Shown one piece after another: positions 21,886 through 32,438 of a stretch of 64,000 nt of DNA. Positions within the stretch are counted from its first letter, which is position 1. Each line of letters begins with the position of its first letter. The notes beneath the pieces are model-generated. The model had not been told where the DNA came from. It worked only from the letters and a program-made list of their open reading frames with translations, and made no database searches. Source of the stretch: Pelodera strongyloides (taxonomy: Eukaryota > Nematoda > Chromadorea > Rhabditida > Rhabditidae). The position numbers were made by a program, and so were the translations under genes. The stretch lies in the NCBI GenBank assembly GCA_036852015.1, contig JAANDG010000398.1, positions 1 through 64,000 on the forward strand, in the 5' to 3' direction.

Positions 21886-22683
21886 CAGGTATATTTAGGC
21901 TGTACATGAATGGAAAAGTAATTATTAATTAGTATTATCTTATTATTAGCAAGTATTAATTACTTTCTTCTTATTATTGGTTAAACGGAAAAAAAAACTC
22001 GTCCTAATTGGAAGGGGTTAATCAAAGAAAGACGAAAATTAATCGAAGAGGCACATGCAGTCTTTGTTCTTCATTTTTTATTACTTTCTAAAGAGTTCTC
22101 TTTCTTACAATTAGGTTAAGATTAAACTGTCTTTATTTTTCTACTTTATATTTTCCTCCACAACAAAATGGAAACCTAATATGTGCCTCATCACGGCCCG
22201 ACTTTGAGGGTTTTGATAGGGTCGTTTTTTCCATAGTTCGATTGTACCTACAAAGTACCCATGTACAGATGGCGTGCTAATAGGAAACTCATGCAGAGTA
22301 TCATCAGAAATTTACGTAATAAGGATAGCAAGAAGCAATTCGATTGTGCACATTTCGAAACCATACACGGCATATTATTTATTAAAAATCTGATACGCAC
22401 AGAAGAAAAGGGGATTTCTTAAGATTTAGCTTGCCGAAAGCTCTGTGACAAGCTAAGTTTCCGATTAATATTCAAAAATGAATGGACACGAGCGTAGAGC
22501 GTTATTGAGAATAAGGGGTGTAGTTTTGAAAGTTTTGTGACTGGATTTGAACTTTAGTATGCATTGTTAGTCGCTTATTGCGACTCACAATTTACCAAGT
22601 GCGCAAGCACAATGTGCTTGCGGCCTTTACTGCTACACATCCTTTTTTTTACTAATATTAACTTGTTAATTCGTGGGTCGTAT
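21886..22683. other. Unannotated DNA
   Basis: No exon or repeat identified; AT-rich with A and T homopolymer runs. Confidence 0.3.
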
Positions 22684-22755
22684 GGCCTAGTCGCCTAGTG
22701 GGTAGCGCACCCGACTCTCAATCCAGAGGTCGGGGGTTCCATCCCGGCTAGGCTA
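22684..22755 (+). pseudogene. tRNA-like sequence (CTC-type loop), 72 nt
   Basis: The acceptor arms GGCCTAG (22684-22690) and CTAGGCT (22748-22754) pair over seven positions with one G-U and are followed by A. The A-box-like TCGCCTAGTGGG and B-box-like GGTTCCATCCC are in place. The loop CTCTCAA has U33 and two purines after CTC, but the canonical anticodon stem is broken; instead CCCGA/TCGGG and CTCT/AGAG build one long hairpin. It shares CCTAGTGG and GACTCT.AAT with the reverse-strand copy at 63505-63585. Probably a tRNA-derived SINE or pseudogene; a divergent tRNA is not excluded. Confidence 0.5.
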
Positions 22756-23318
22756 GGTGCACAAGAAGCACAAAGATGAAACTCGAGTGGTACGCGGCGA
22801 AATCCTGGCGCAACAATTTTGCGCGGCGAAAGGTAGTATGTACAATAATGCAAAAAAATCGATAAAGAACCAGATAAAAGGGAGCGCTGCGGCCGCGCAT
22901 TCGCTTCGCCAGATTCTCGCTAAAGGGTGTTAGTCATCGTACACTTGCTAGATCCTGGCGAGAGTCCGGCAAAGAATTGACAAGGTGTGCGGAGAGTGGT
23001 AGACGCATCTGATTTCTTTAGCTGTTCACAATCAGTTTTTCGTGTTGTATGTGGGAACCGTGATTAGTATGTAAATGCTACACGGACGCAAATAGTGTGA
23101 GATCTTGCGCTGGCACACGGTATTTCATTGGTGAAAGTAAAGCAGTACCAAAGTCCAAAATGCTTTTACCAAAAAAACAAGAATATATTTTTTCGATTGT
23201 AATCGCGAGGGACTAAACAAAGGGAAAATATTTGATATCCACAAAAATATTTCTTGAAAAAGGCTATTTTAACTTCTGAAAAGGAGGGTGGTTTCCGTCT
23301 AAAAGATGTAATTTTGGT
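22756..23318. other. Unannotated DNA
   Basis: A GC-rich patch at 22790-22960 has short inverted motifs (GCGGCGAAA, CGCTTCGCC, CCTGGCG) but no defined element boundary. Confidence 0.3.
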
Positions 23319-23830
23319 CATGTGAAAAGAGGACAATAATTTATCGTGGAAAAGAGTCCTTGAATGGAAAGTTTGGGTTCCATCATGTCTTAAATCTACA
23401 AAAAGAGGACAATATTTTGAATCGGGTTCTATAAAAAGTGAACAATATTCTGCGTTTAAAATATCAAACGAGGCATTTTTAATACACAAACTGGCCATTT
23501 ATTTTATGTCATTAGTTTTCAGATTTTTTGCCACCGTTTAGGCAACTTATATTATTCTAAAAGCTGGTGCGATCCCAACACCTGGACCTGGTAATGAGAA
23601 GAAATTAGCAAATTCCTGGCAAAAAAAAACTGGAATACTTATCGCATATAAGAAATGGCCATTTTGTGTATTAAAAATGCCTCGTTTGATATTTTAAACG
23701 CAGAATATTGTTCACTTTTTATAGAACCCGATTCAAAATATTGTCCTCTTTTTGTAGATTTAAGACATGATGGAACCCAAACTTTCCATTCAAGGACTCT
23801 TTTCCACGATAAATTTCCCTTTTATTGTTA
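23319..23830. mobile_element. Foldback element D, copy 1
   Basis: Arms at about 23341-23507 and 23652-23817 are almost perfect reverse complements over roughly 165 bp (for example TTTATCGTGGAAAAGAGTCC against GGACTCTTTTCCACGATAAA). The loop is about 145 bp. The same arm sequence recurs at 37565-38060. The near-identity of the arms suggests recent formation. Confidence 0.85.
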
Positions 23831-25215
23831 TTCTGTTTTCTCATTGTAAATATTTAATAGCGTCTTTTATTTCTTTATTTATTATTGACATAAGCACTTT
23901 TCAGCGAAACTATAGCAATGTCACGTTATAACTCCAAATGTATGATTTTTTATGGTTGTTTTTATATTTTTATATAAAAACTTTCCGGAAACATCCATCA
24001 AAATCAAAGTTGTTTTCGTCAAAAAAAAAACGTAAAATTTCTTCCTTCTTATATTTGAAGTGTTTTGTTTTCGAACGCTAAGTGGTACGTTGTAATAGAG
24101 CAACAATCATCACACTTGTTTTTAGAGTAATTTCTAAGGTAATGCACTTAAAATATATATTTAGGGAACCACTTACGGAAGATTTTTTATTTGTTTTGCT
24201 ATAGAGTTTTTAGGTATTTTTCTGTAAAACTGTAAACATTCACTAAAAATTCATAAAAGGAATGTAATTTTGGGTTGATTTAATTAGCATGTGAAGTTAA
24301 AAAAAAAAAACACTGTGCCAATTTTTGTAAGAGAATTTACACTTTGAATAAGTTGCATCGTTAAATCTTGAATAGACCTCTTTAATTTTTTTTGTGTGAA
24401 TTGAATATTTTTTATAGTTGCATGGTTTCATCTTTTCGTCCATTCATTTCTATTATATTTATATGGGCTGAAAGCCAGTTTATAAAATCAATTCATTCCT
24501 TCTAAAACGTATTGGAAATCTATGAAGATGTCTTTCGGATTTTGCAGTATTTTTTTTTGCAAAATTACGTGGCAGTTCTTTGAAACAACATGTATTGCAC
24601 AAAAGCTATTTTAATCCGTACTTAGAAAAGATTATTATAAATTATAAATTATAACTAGATAAGGGGAAAACTAAAAAAAGTGGAAAACTTCTGCGAGGCA
24701 TCGTACTGTCCTTCATAATTAGCTAATTGACAGCCACTTGCCTAATAAAATACAAATTTCTCTTGTGCTGAAAGATAATAACAGTCCACTGCGCCTACGT
24801 ACGGTATTCTGATTGCGTTTTCACAAAATATTTTCGATCAGTTGAACATTTAGCCGAATGTTTTTCGTCTTGCAAAACAAAATATTCACACTAGCGTAAT
24901 AAAAAGGGATGATATTGTGAATTATGAATTATGACCCCATTTTTTGCGACTTATGCTAATTTCCAATGAGTTTCAGTGAATCACTGGTTCCCGCGCACGT
25001 ATAACTTTCATAAATTATTAATCAGTCATATAGTCTGATGAAACTAGTCTGCAAAAAGTGCCTATTTATTTCGTTACTTTACATTTATGTATGCATTGTG
25101 GTGTACTGTTGGCCTTCAATACTGCAGTTACCTAATTTTCACACTTTTAAAATTCTATTGAAACATAAATATTAATTCTTTCGATATGTCTGTAGGTTTT
25201 TCTAATAAATCTTTG
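23831..25215. other. AT-rich DNA upstream of the GNAT gene
   Basis: No gene signal. Several A/T homopolymers and a few palindromic AT stretches (for example around 24636-24655). Confidence 0.3.
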
Positions 25216-25376
25216 TGGGTTTTCCAAGTATGGTGAAATTTACAGTATATTGGAACTACACGAGAATATTTTTTTTAATTTTTCATAATTTATATGCAAG
25301 TTTCGTGCAGAAATACGGTAGTATTGACAGAAGCACACCGATTTTTTGGGATACTTGGAAACCCCCATTACATAGA
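25216..25376. mobile_element. TIR element F, copy 1
   Basis: Starts TGGGTTTTCCAAGTAT and ends ATACTTGGAAACCCCCA. The interior shares CGTGCAGAAATACGGTAGTA with the reverse-oriented copy at 51514-51660. It lies about 70 bp upstream of the GNAT start codon. Confidence 0.75.
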
Positions 25377-25442
25377 CTTTATATTGAATGTATTGTAAGA
25401 AAAATTCTAAGAACTAGACGAAAATAATTAAAATAAAACAAA

Positions 25443-25448
25443 TTCAGG
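25443..25448 (+). promoter_or_regulatory. Probable trans-splice acceptor of the GNAT gene
   Basis: AATTCAG ends one base before the start codon, with no upstream exon in phase. In nematodes such acceptors receive a spliced leader; a 5' UTR intron is the alternative. Confidence 0.45.
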
Positions 25449-28400
25449 ATGTCCCCCGATCTGCTTGATGTTTATGACGTGCGCACATCGGCCACTGATC
25501 AACAGTGGGCGGAATTGGCCGAAATTATTGACACAGAGGTAATTTTATACTTTTGATTCAAATGTTTGTGGAAATTGTACAATTATTGTTAGCCAAAATT
25601 TATGAATTCAAACTGCAAATGAAAATTGGGGTAAATTTATACAATTTAGCTTTATGAACGTTCTGTGTGGTTCCTTAAAGATAGCTCGCAATGAAAACTA
25701 TTGGCGGCGGGGAGGATTCGAACCTGTTGCCTGTGACAGCGCCCTTAGCCACTACACTACCCTGAGTTTTTCTAAAAACTGTTGTTTAGGACTGGAAGAC
25801 AAACGATCATTCGACAACACAACTTTTGCCCACACTTCCGTCGACTAGAATTGTTATGGCTGTCAGGAAAAGCGGTTGGTATTACTTTTATAATTAGAAG
25901 GAAATGATTATATTTACCTTAGTGAGGATTGAGCAAGAAAAAATTTATGTGCAAATCAATATACGGTTCACTATTTGAATCTGAGGCCATATTCACCACT
26001 CAATTCCCAATGGGGAATTCCCCGTCTTTTTCTCTGCGTCTCTCACATTAGAATGCTATCTTCAGTCACCAGGGGAATATTTCCCCGAGGGAAACGGATT
26101 GGTGAATATGGCCTCTGAGCTGCTATGAAAATATTCTCTTTCTTGTGAGCCTGACTGCCTTTAAAGGGATGTTTGTCTTTTTTGAGCATAACCATTAGTA
26201 GCGTTTGAATAGGAAGCTAAATAATCAAATTTTATTTTTGTTTCAGACGATTCTTTCGTGTCGGCCGTCCTCTGGAACGAAGTAGATGATCTGGCAATGA
26301 TTGCATATTATATCACGAAAAGGGAGGAAAGAGGAAAAGGTACTGTATGCAAATTCTCGAATAATACTAAATAGCAGTAATCATAGGTAAAAATATTTTT
26401 TTCTTGCGATGACAGTCTGGCGGCATAATATCTGGCGCAGTTCAATGTCGTTTTACTGTTGGAAATGAGTTTTGAAAAAAAAAAGTATTCTCAACTTTAA
26501 AGCGAAATACCTGGCGGTTTTTGAAACACATCGAGTACACCAGCATTCCTATGCAGCTTTTGCAAATGAGCATAAATTAGAATAAAGAATCGAGCTAAAC
26601 CCGATCAAATTAGCGTAAATACGTAAGAATTCAGTTGTCCACGATGCGTTTCAAAAACCGGCTGCTATTTCGCTTTAAAGGGAGAGGCCCACGAGAAAAA
26701 AGTTTTCCTCAATTTACTTGCACAGAATGTCTCGAATCTCAGAAATATTATGCGAAAACCGCATCTCTTTGCATCTAGAACTCGCAGATATATTCTATGC
26801 TAAACAGTTCGGCCAGGCACCGCAGTCTGACACAATTTTTGCTCTTTTATGACATTACAGTATTGGAAACGCGTTGTTATAATGGTAGTAACGTTCTTCA
26901 TTCGATTAACAATTATTATATAGAGAAAGAATGCTAAGGGACGGCTATAAACCATAAAAATGTATTTTAACCTCTCTGACTACGGTGCCTGGCCGAACTG
27001 TTTAGCATAGAATATCTCTGCGAGTTCATGATGCAAATAAATGCGGTTTTCACAGAAATATTTTTGAAATTCCGGACATTCTGTGCAATTAAATTAAGGA
27101 AAACTTTTTTCTCGTGGGCCTCTCCCTTTAAGCATATTTCACTTTAGGTCTCGGAAGTCTTGTGTGGTCTCATGCAATGGAATGCATTGACAAAGAATCA
27201 AGGACTATTGTTTTGAGAACAGGTCAGTACCGAAACTTCAGGTTTCTCCGAAGTTAAAGCTTTCAACCTAGGCTGAAAGTATCCATTGCCAAACTAACCC
27301 TGCGCAGGCTAGCAGGCCTTCGTGCGCTCAGTACCTAAGAATCAGATCACTTGCATGTTAAGAAAATTGCTTACAAATTACGCTTTATTATCTTAAATAT
27401 TGCCTTTCAGGCGCCGAATTGGCCCCAATGTATCAAAGAGAGGATTTGCCAGTTGTTGGGAAAACATTTTACAAATTCGTCGCCCCTGCTTCTGTGTTCA
27501 TAAATGCGTTCACCGAGTATCTGGAGCAAACTGGTGAAAGGTAATTAATAATTTACTGCAATTGCTGTGAAAACTAAAGCTATGTAATTATTTAGTACTT
27601 ACGAAAGCATATAATTTTGTTGAATTGGACGTAGTCAACAGTATAATAGAGAACATTTTGATTGGGATAAATATAAAGGCTAATTGCAATTAGTGAAAGT
27701 GCAAAGATGAATGCAAATGGAAATATAGGATGACAAAAAAAAATTATGTTGCAAAATCCTTGCTGCCTGCATTTTATTCATGGCTTATCGGATTGTCTTT
27801 TTTCTCCCTCTCTCTCGACTCTCTCTCTCTCTCGTCTCTCTCATCGTCTCATTCTCTTCACGAAAATCTGTATATTGCAGTCTTCCACTCTCTCCGTCCC
27901 AACTCGTGTATTTATTTAAATCAAAATACATTGGTACTCTGCACAGAATATTTAGTACGCGTACTTAGTACTACAGAATATTCAGTACGCGCCCTTCGTG
28001 TTCGAAGGTTTGAAGTACATAACATGAGAGGTAGAGAATCCACACATCTCTCTCGCTAGCCGACCCTCCTCAACTCCCTCTCTTTCTCCTCTCTCGCTCT
28101 CTCTCTCTCACTCTATCTTTATCTCTCAATGTCTCCCTCTATCTATATAGCTCTCTCGCTCTCTTCTCTCCAACGCTTGTAGGACTTGGTCAAGGAACAT
28201 TGTACTCTTATTATTTAAACCCTTGAGTACGCGTACTTGCCTTGTACATGTTCTTGTACGCTTTAAATTCGTTGTCCTAGAATTGAGCCTAATGAGAGAG
28301 AGGTAGACCGAGGGGGAAAGAGAGATGAAGGAATAAAGAAAGCAGGATGGAGAGAGAGAGAGAGAAGATTAGAGAGGGAGAAAGAAGAGGAAGAGGGAAT

Positions 28401-30743
28401 TAAAAATCAGATGAGAGAGGGATATTGAGAGAGGCAGAGCACGATTTTAGAACATTGGTATTTTATTTGAGCGTACGTACAGTCAAGTACGCGTACCTCG
28501 GTATCATGTACATGTACATTATACTATTATATTATTTTTCACTTTTTATGAACATCATGTTCATAGTACACTGGTACACATGCATGGATAGAATGTTTAG
28601 TACGCGTATAAGTACGCTTTCACGACATATTATCCCCTTGAAGCTTGAAAACAGAAATTAAATAATAGTTTGTAGATTAACTATACTATACTATACGACA
28701 AATAATAATAATTTATAGCACATAAATAAACATTCAAAGTGATCAATGTAATGTAATTCTATTGCACATAAACAAACAAACAAAAAATTTGTTCATACGT
28801 GAACAGTTTTAGTCTTTTATTTTTCTGCGACGTAAAAAGTAATCGAAAATGTGGCTTGTTAGCATTTTACGTGCAACTCCTTTAGTTACACCATTAGAAA
28901 GTACTTATCTTGTTATGCTTAAAATATAATGTAAAATACAATGTACCGTAAATATGTGTGTATAACACAATGTACGGATACTCTACAAACGATAACTTTC
29001 ATTGAACTTATGGGGTCTCGATGTATGGCAAAAACAGCGCATTTTGCTTCCAAGTATCAAAAGTGCATCTTGTGTACGATTTTGCATACACCTTTGAAAG
29101 TTAGAAAATGCACCATTGATAATACTAGACGAGGCGAAAATGCACAGTTTATGCACGCTCGAAAAAAATATCCTGTGGCTACCGCCGTGGGACAATTTTT
29201 TGGCGGTCTGTAGTTGTTCTCGTGTAGTGCCAATCTAGGGTAATTAAAGCCATACTTGGAAGCAAAAATCGGCAATTTTTGCAATACATCGAGACCCCAT
29301 TATGTATTTCATGCAAATGTTCATAGTTCTTGCTTTCTTCCTCTCTATTACGGGGTTTCCAAGTATCCGGGCAAATTTACCGTATTTTACGACTTTGCGA
29401 GACCCATGTATTAATTTCTCGTGTCAAATGTTCAATTCAGGGAAAATACGGTAAATTGTTCTATATTTGGATGGGATCGCACATTTGTTTTTGGCATACA
29501 TGGAAACCCCATAACTCTCCGTGTCTCTGTCTTTCTCTCTCCCTCTGTCTCTCTGCCACTCTCTCTCATCCTTGTACCTCTCACTCAGAATATGGTTTTG
29601 ATCATTTCGTTTCCTAGCTTATTCGACAATAATTTCAGGAGTGACAACAACAACAATCCTGGATCGAAAACCCGAAACGTCAATGAATTGTCCATACCAG
29701 AATTCGATTCCTTGTTGGATTTTGATCAACAAATCACTGGAAGAGACAGAAGCGATTTCCTCGACTCGTTTTTCTCGCTCGACGATGTTTGGTGAGCGAA
29801 TTATATGTTAGCGAATCGTTGAAATGACGAACGAGGGGTTGCTGGTTCGAGTCCTACTAACGCCGAATGTTTTGCGTTTAACTTTAGGTTGCGCTCTTTG
29901 AGCTTGTGATTCGGTAGGTCATTTGGAAAATCGATAGTTTGAAACATTGCGTTGTGCACTCAAAAACAAACCTGCTGAACGGCAAAAGTATAGAGAAACG
30001 AAAGTAGTTTTTTTTCTATAAAATGTGGCAAAAAGAGTTCGAATACATGAAATGTATGACTGTCTAGCTGCTTTTCCCAAGTCATTTTACGACTTGTATA
30101 TAAATTGCATCCAATATTTCCAAAAATCAATTTTCAGTGCGTGCGTCACCCAAGATTCGATTGGTGCTGTGAACGGATACGGTGCAATCGTGCCAACACT
30201 GCAGAAAGGCCGTCACCTCTACAGACTTGCTCCAGTATTTGCACCAGAAATCAATACTGCTATTTCAATTTCTCTAGCTTTGATCAAGGCGGTTAGTTTT
30301 TAAAAAGATATTTTGCTTTTACGTAATGACTGGGGATGTGGCGTGCACGCACCCAACTTTTTTTCAAAATAATAAAAAATCTCAATTTATTTTCAGAAAT
30401 TGCACGCTGATCCTGAAGCCAAGATCATTCTTCAAACCGTTGAAAACAGTGCTGGAGCTACCAAACTACATGAGGTTAGTACATATAAACTACATCATGA
30501 TAGTACCCAGAGATGTGTTTTGTAGTATAATACTATGTTTTTTTTCTACATATGTATGATTCACTCTAAAAATACCGAAAAATAAACACGATCTAATCCC
30601 TTTAATTTCAGATTTTCGACAAATTTGCCGGTTTGAAACCTGTGAAAGATGGAATAACACTCTCGGCCAAGAAACTCCCGTGCACATTGAATATGTCGTC
30701 AACGTTTGTTCCGCACAACAATTGTGGACACTATGATGTGTGA
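25449..30743 (+). CDS. GNAT-family N-acetyltransferase, nine exons, 329 aa
   Basis: Exons: 25449-25538, 25790-25874, 26247-26339, 27148-27222, 27411-27540, 29639-29791, 30138-30291, 30397-30474, 30612-30743; all junctions keep phase. Known of the family: GNAT enzymes move acetyl from acetyl-CoA to an amine. Seen: exon 3 ends and exon 4 begins the acetyl-CoA loop, YYITKREERGKGLGSLVW (about residues 75-95), the R-x-x-G-x-G/A motif A. Exon 7 holds NGYGAIVP, YRLAPVFAPE and a following helix (about 217-258), the pattern of the C-terminal GNAT domain (Acetyltransf_18-like) seen in nematode and bacterial homologues. Substrate unknown. ATTCAG one base before the ATG suggests a trans-splice site. Introns are filled with MITEs. 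The last codons (GTG TGA GTA) overlap a donor-like GTGAGT. Confidence 0.8.
25690..25766 (-). pseudogene. tRNA-like sequence in GNAT intron 1
   Basis: Read on the minus strand it has TAGTGTAGTGGCTAAGG (A box) and GGTTCGAATCC (perfect B box), spaced as in a tRNA. The putative loop CTGTCAC lacks a pairing stem and the acceptor arms do not match. Pseudo-tRNA or SINE head, lying between GNAT exons 1 and 2. Confidence 0.5.
25983..26115. mobile_element. TIR element K, copy 1
   Basis: Terminal repeats GAGGCCATATTCACCA and TGGTGAATATGGCCTC are nearly perfect over 16 bp; inner blocks GGGGAATTCCCC and GGGGAATATTTCCCC are each palindromic. It lies in GNAT intron 2. A relative is at 51294-51422. Confidence 0.8.
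26497..26678. mobile_element. Palindromic MITE family A, copy 4 (intronic)
   Basis: TTAAAGCGAAATACC to TTTCGCTTTAA in GNAT intron 3. Its right TTAA is shared with the left end of the family B element that follows. Confidence 0.9.
26675..27131. mobile_element. Palindromic MITE family B, copy 1 (intronic)
   Basis: Starts TTAAAGGGAGAGGCCCACGA and ends with the inverted partner GTGGGCCTCTCCCTTTAA. Arms of roughly 180 bp include GTTTTCCTCAATTTACTTGC on the left and a matching inverted block on the right; the centre holds ACGGTGCCTGGCCGAACTG. It stops 16 bp before the acceptor of GNAT exon 4. Confidence 0.9.
27795..27850. repeat. (CT)n microsatellite in GNAT intron 5
   Basis: CTCTCTCGACTCTCTCTCTC and related runs; low complexity only. 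Confidence 0.8.
28075..28440. repeat. (CT)n block facing a (GA)n block in GNAT intron 5
   Basis: A pyrimidine block (28075-28165) and a purine block (28290-28435) face each other with a spacer of about 120 bp, so the transcript or one strand could fold into a long hairpin. AGTACGCGTAC motifs occur on both sides (27955, 28232, 28487, 28598). Confidence 0.7.
29010..29300. mobile_element. TIR element E, copy 1 (intronic)
   Basis: A 291-bp element with ends ATGGGGTCTCGATGTAT and ATACATCGAGACCCCAT. A copy of the same length at 51736-52026 differs at only a handful of positions, pointing to recent movement. It lies in GNAT intron 5. Confidence 0.9.
29351..29511. mobile_element. TIR element F, copy 2 (intronic)
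   Basis: Ends GGGGTTTCCAAGTATCC and ATACATGGAAACCCC; interior contains inverted TTTACCGTATTTTACG and GGAAAATACGGTAAA. It starts 50 bp after element E. Confidence 0.8.
29810..29875 (+). pseudogene. Truncated tRNA-like sequence in GNAT intron 6
   Basis: A B box (GGTTCGAGTCC) is followed by CTAACGC, which can pair with GTTAGCG upstream. The D and anticodon arms are largely missing, so this is a fragment. Confidence 0.35.
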
Positions 30744-30858
30744 GTACGGTAGAAATTAGAATATTGTGTTTGACGAACCCTGATCACTAGAAACTAGAAC
30801 TATGCAATAGGGGAACTTGCTGCAGTCTCTCACGTGGAGGTTTACAGGTTACGATTTT

Positions 30859-30864
30859 AATAAA
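30859..30864 (+). terminator. Polyadenylation signal after the GNAT gene
   Basis: AATAAA within TTAATAAAAAATTACC, about 115 bp past the stop codon. It supports the TGA at 30741 as the true end. Confidence 0.45.
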
Positions 30865-31166
30865 AAATTACCGTACTTATTCAAAAATTCTTGTAAAACA
30901 AATGGACTATTTCCCGTTGGGAGGTAATTACCTTTTTCAATTCATATTGTACATATGCATGCTTTGGAAAATAGTTTTTGCTCCAGTCCCATATTTACTT
31001 TTTGAGAATGTAGATGACAGATGCTCTAGGTTAGATAATATCCCATTGCTTTGGTTTCTTTTAAAGTCTTCATTTACTTTAACACTGACAGCTTTATTTC
31101 ACTTCTCCTTATGAGAAGATAGCACATAATATTTGTTGCTACCAAAATTGATGTATCCCTTTTTAA
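30865..31166. other. Unannotated intergenic DNA
   Basis: A frame at 30902-31114 is short, hydrophobic and unsupported. Confidence 0.3.
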
Positions 31167-31588
31167 CTTTAAAGGGATAGGTGCAGCTCAAATTGCACCT
31201 TTTTTATAATTTCTATTGATAGTATGGCCTATGACGCTCAAAATGCGAAAATTGCAGTAAATTTCCTTTGCTCATCGAGTCAGGATCAAGCTCAAAAGCT
31301 AAGCGACCTCTCTTTATAAAACAACTGGCATACTGTGGCCGCTCAAAAGGTACGCAAAACTTTGTTACAAGGGCGAAATAGCGTGATAGGGCTAGAGGTG
31401 CAGAGGTGCAGAGATAGGGCTACGGTATGCCAGTTGTTTTATAAAGCGAGGTCGCTTAGCTTTTGAGCTTGCTCCTGGCTCGAGGAGCAACGGAAATTAC
31501 TGCAATTTTCGCATTTTGATCGTCATAGGTCATACTATCAATATAAATTATAAAAAAGGTGCAATTTGAGCTGAACCTATCCCTTTAA
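31167..31588. mobile_element. Palindromic MITE family C, copy 1
   Basis: Starts CTTTAAAGGGATAGGTGCAG and ends CTGAACCTATCCCTTTAA. The arms share AAATTGCACCTTTTTTATAA and its complement, TATGCCAGTTGTTTTATAAA and its complement, and GAGGTCGCTTAGCTTTTGAG. The small centre carries tandem GCAGAGGTGCAGAG. Confidence 0.9.
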
Positions 31589-32438
31589 CTACATATTTTT
31601 CGATCCAAGCAATAACCAATGTTTTTCGGGTACTTGTGTATTTGTGTATGTATATTTCTTGCCAGAATCCAGCCAACATTAGGGTAGTATGGCTTTTTTT
31701 AAGTTTTCTCTGATTTTTGTCATTTTGAAATGTTCCCGTATTTTTTTATGTTGTTATTACGTGCAAACTCTTACGGTTATACCTATTCGAAATAAAATAT
31801 TCTTTTCTTTATTTGTTACTACGATTTTTCAATTAAATTTAATCCAAAGATACCAAAGCTGATCAATTTTAATAGTTTATTCTCGTATGGCACGGAATAT
31901 AATTATATAATACATATACATATGTAGACTGTATCAAATGTCGAACATTATAAGGCTTCTACAAAATCGGCAAAATAAATATAAAGAAATAAGTTATGTA
32001 AAATAAAAACACTGCAATATAAAAACCCATCCTACCCGCAATAAGACGACTGCGTTCGAATATTAACGATTTTAACTTTAGTTATTTTTTTGGAATTAAG
32101 TAGGTGTAAGTAATCTTATTGTTAGTTTTTAGGTAGTTTCCAAGGAAATCGTTAAGATAAGGCACCCGCTGAAAACTACATAAAACAGGCGTTACTAGCA
32201 TGAAAAAAAAACATTAATTTTTTTAGCAGAAATGAGAAAACCAAAATCAGTGCATATATGAAAGACTTTTTTGAAAGACGAATTTTGATTTACTTAAAAT
32301 ATTAGGCCGCAAGTGAGCTTTTGTTGTATCAAATATTAAAACGTTGTTTCGTACCCATAAATAAATGCAAATTAACCTTTAGAGTAGCATAATCTCTTTG
32401 TTTTAAATATCGTTCATCGTACTGAAACAGATTACAGT
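31589..32438. other. Intergenic DNA between convergent genes
   Basis: AT-rich, no exon or element identified. It separates the 3' end of the GNAT gene (+) from the 3' end of the ShKT gene (-). Confidence 0.4.

Noticed and set aside
22684..22755. Functional tRNA-Glu
   Set aside because: The acceptor arms pair but the anticodon and T stems do not; called a tRNA-like pseudogene.
30738..30743. GTGTGAGT as a splice donor extending the GNAT gene
   Set aside because: No phase-2 exon follows before the family C element, and a polyadenylation signal lies 115 bp on.
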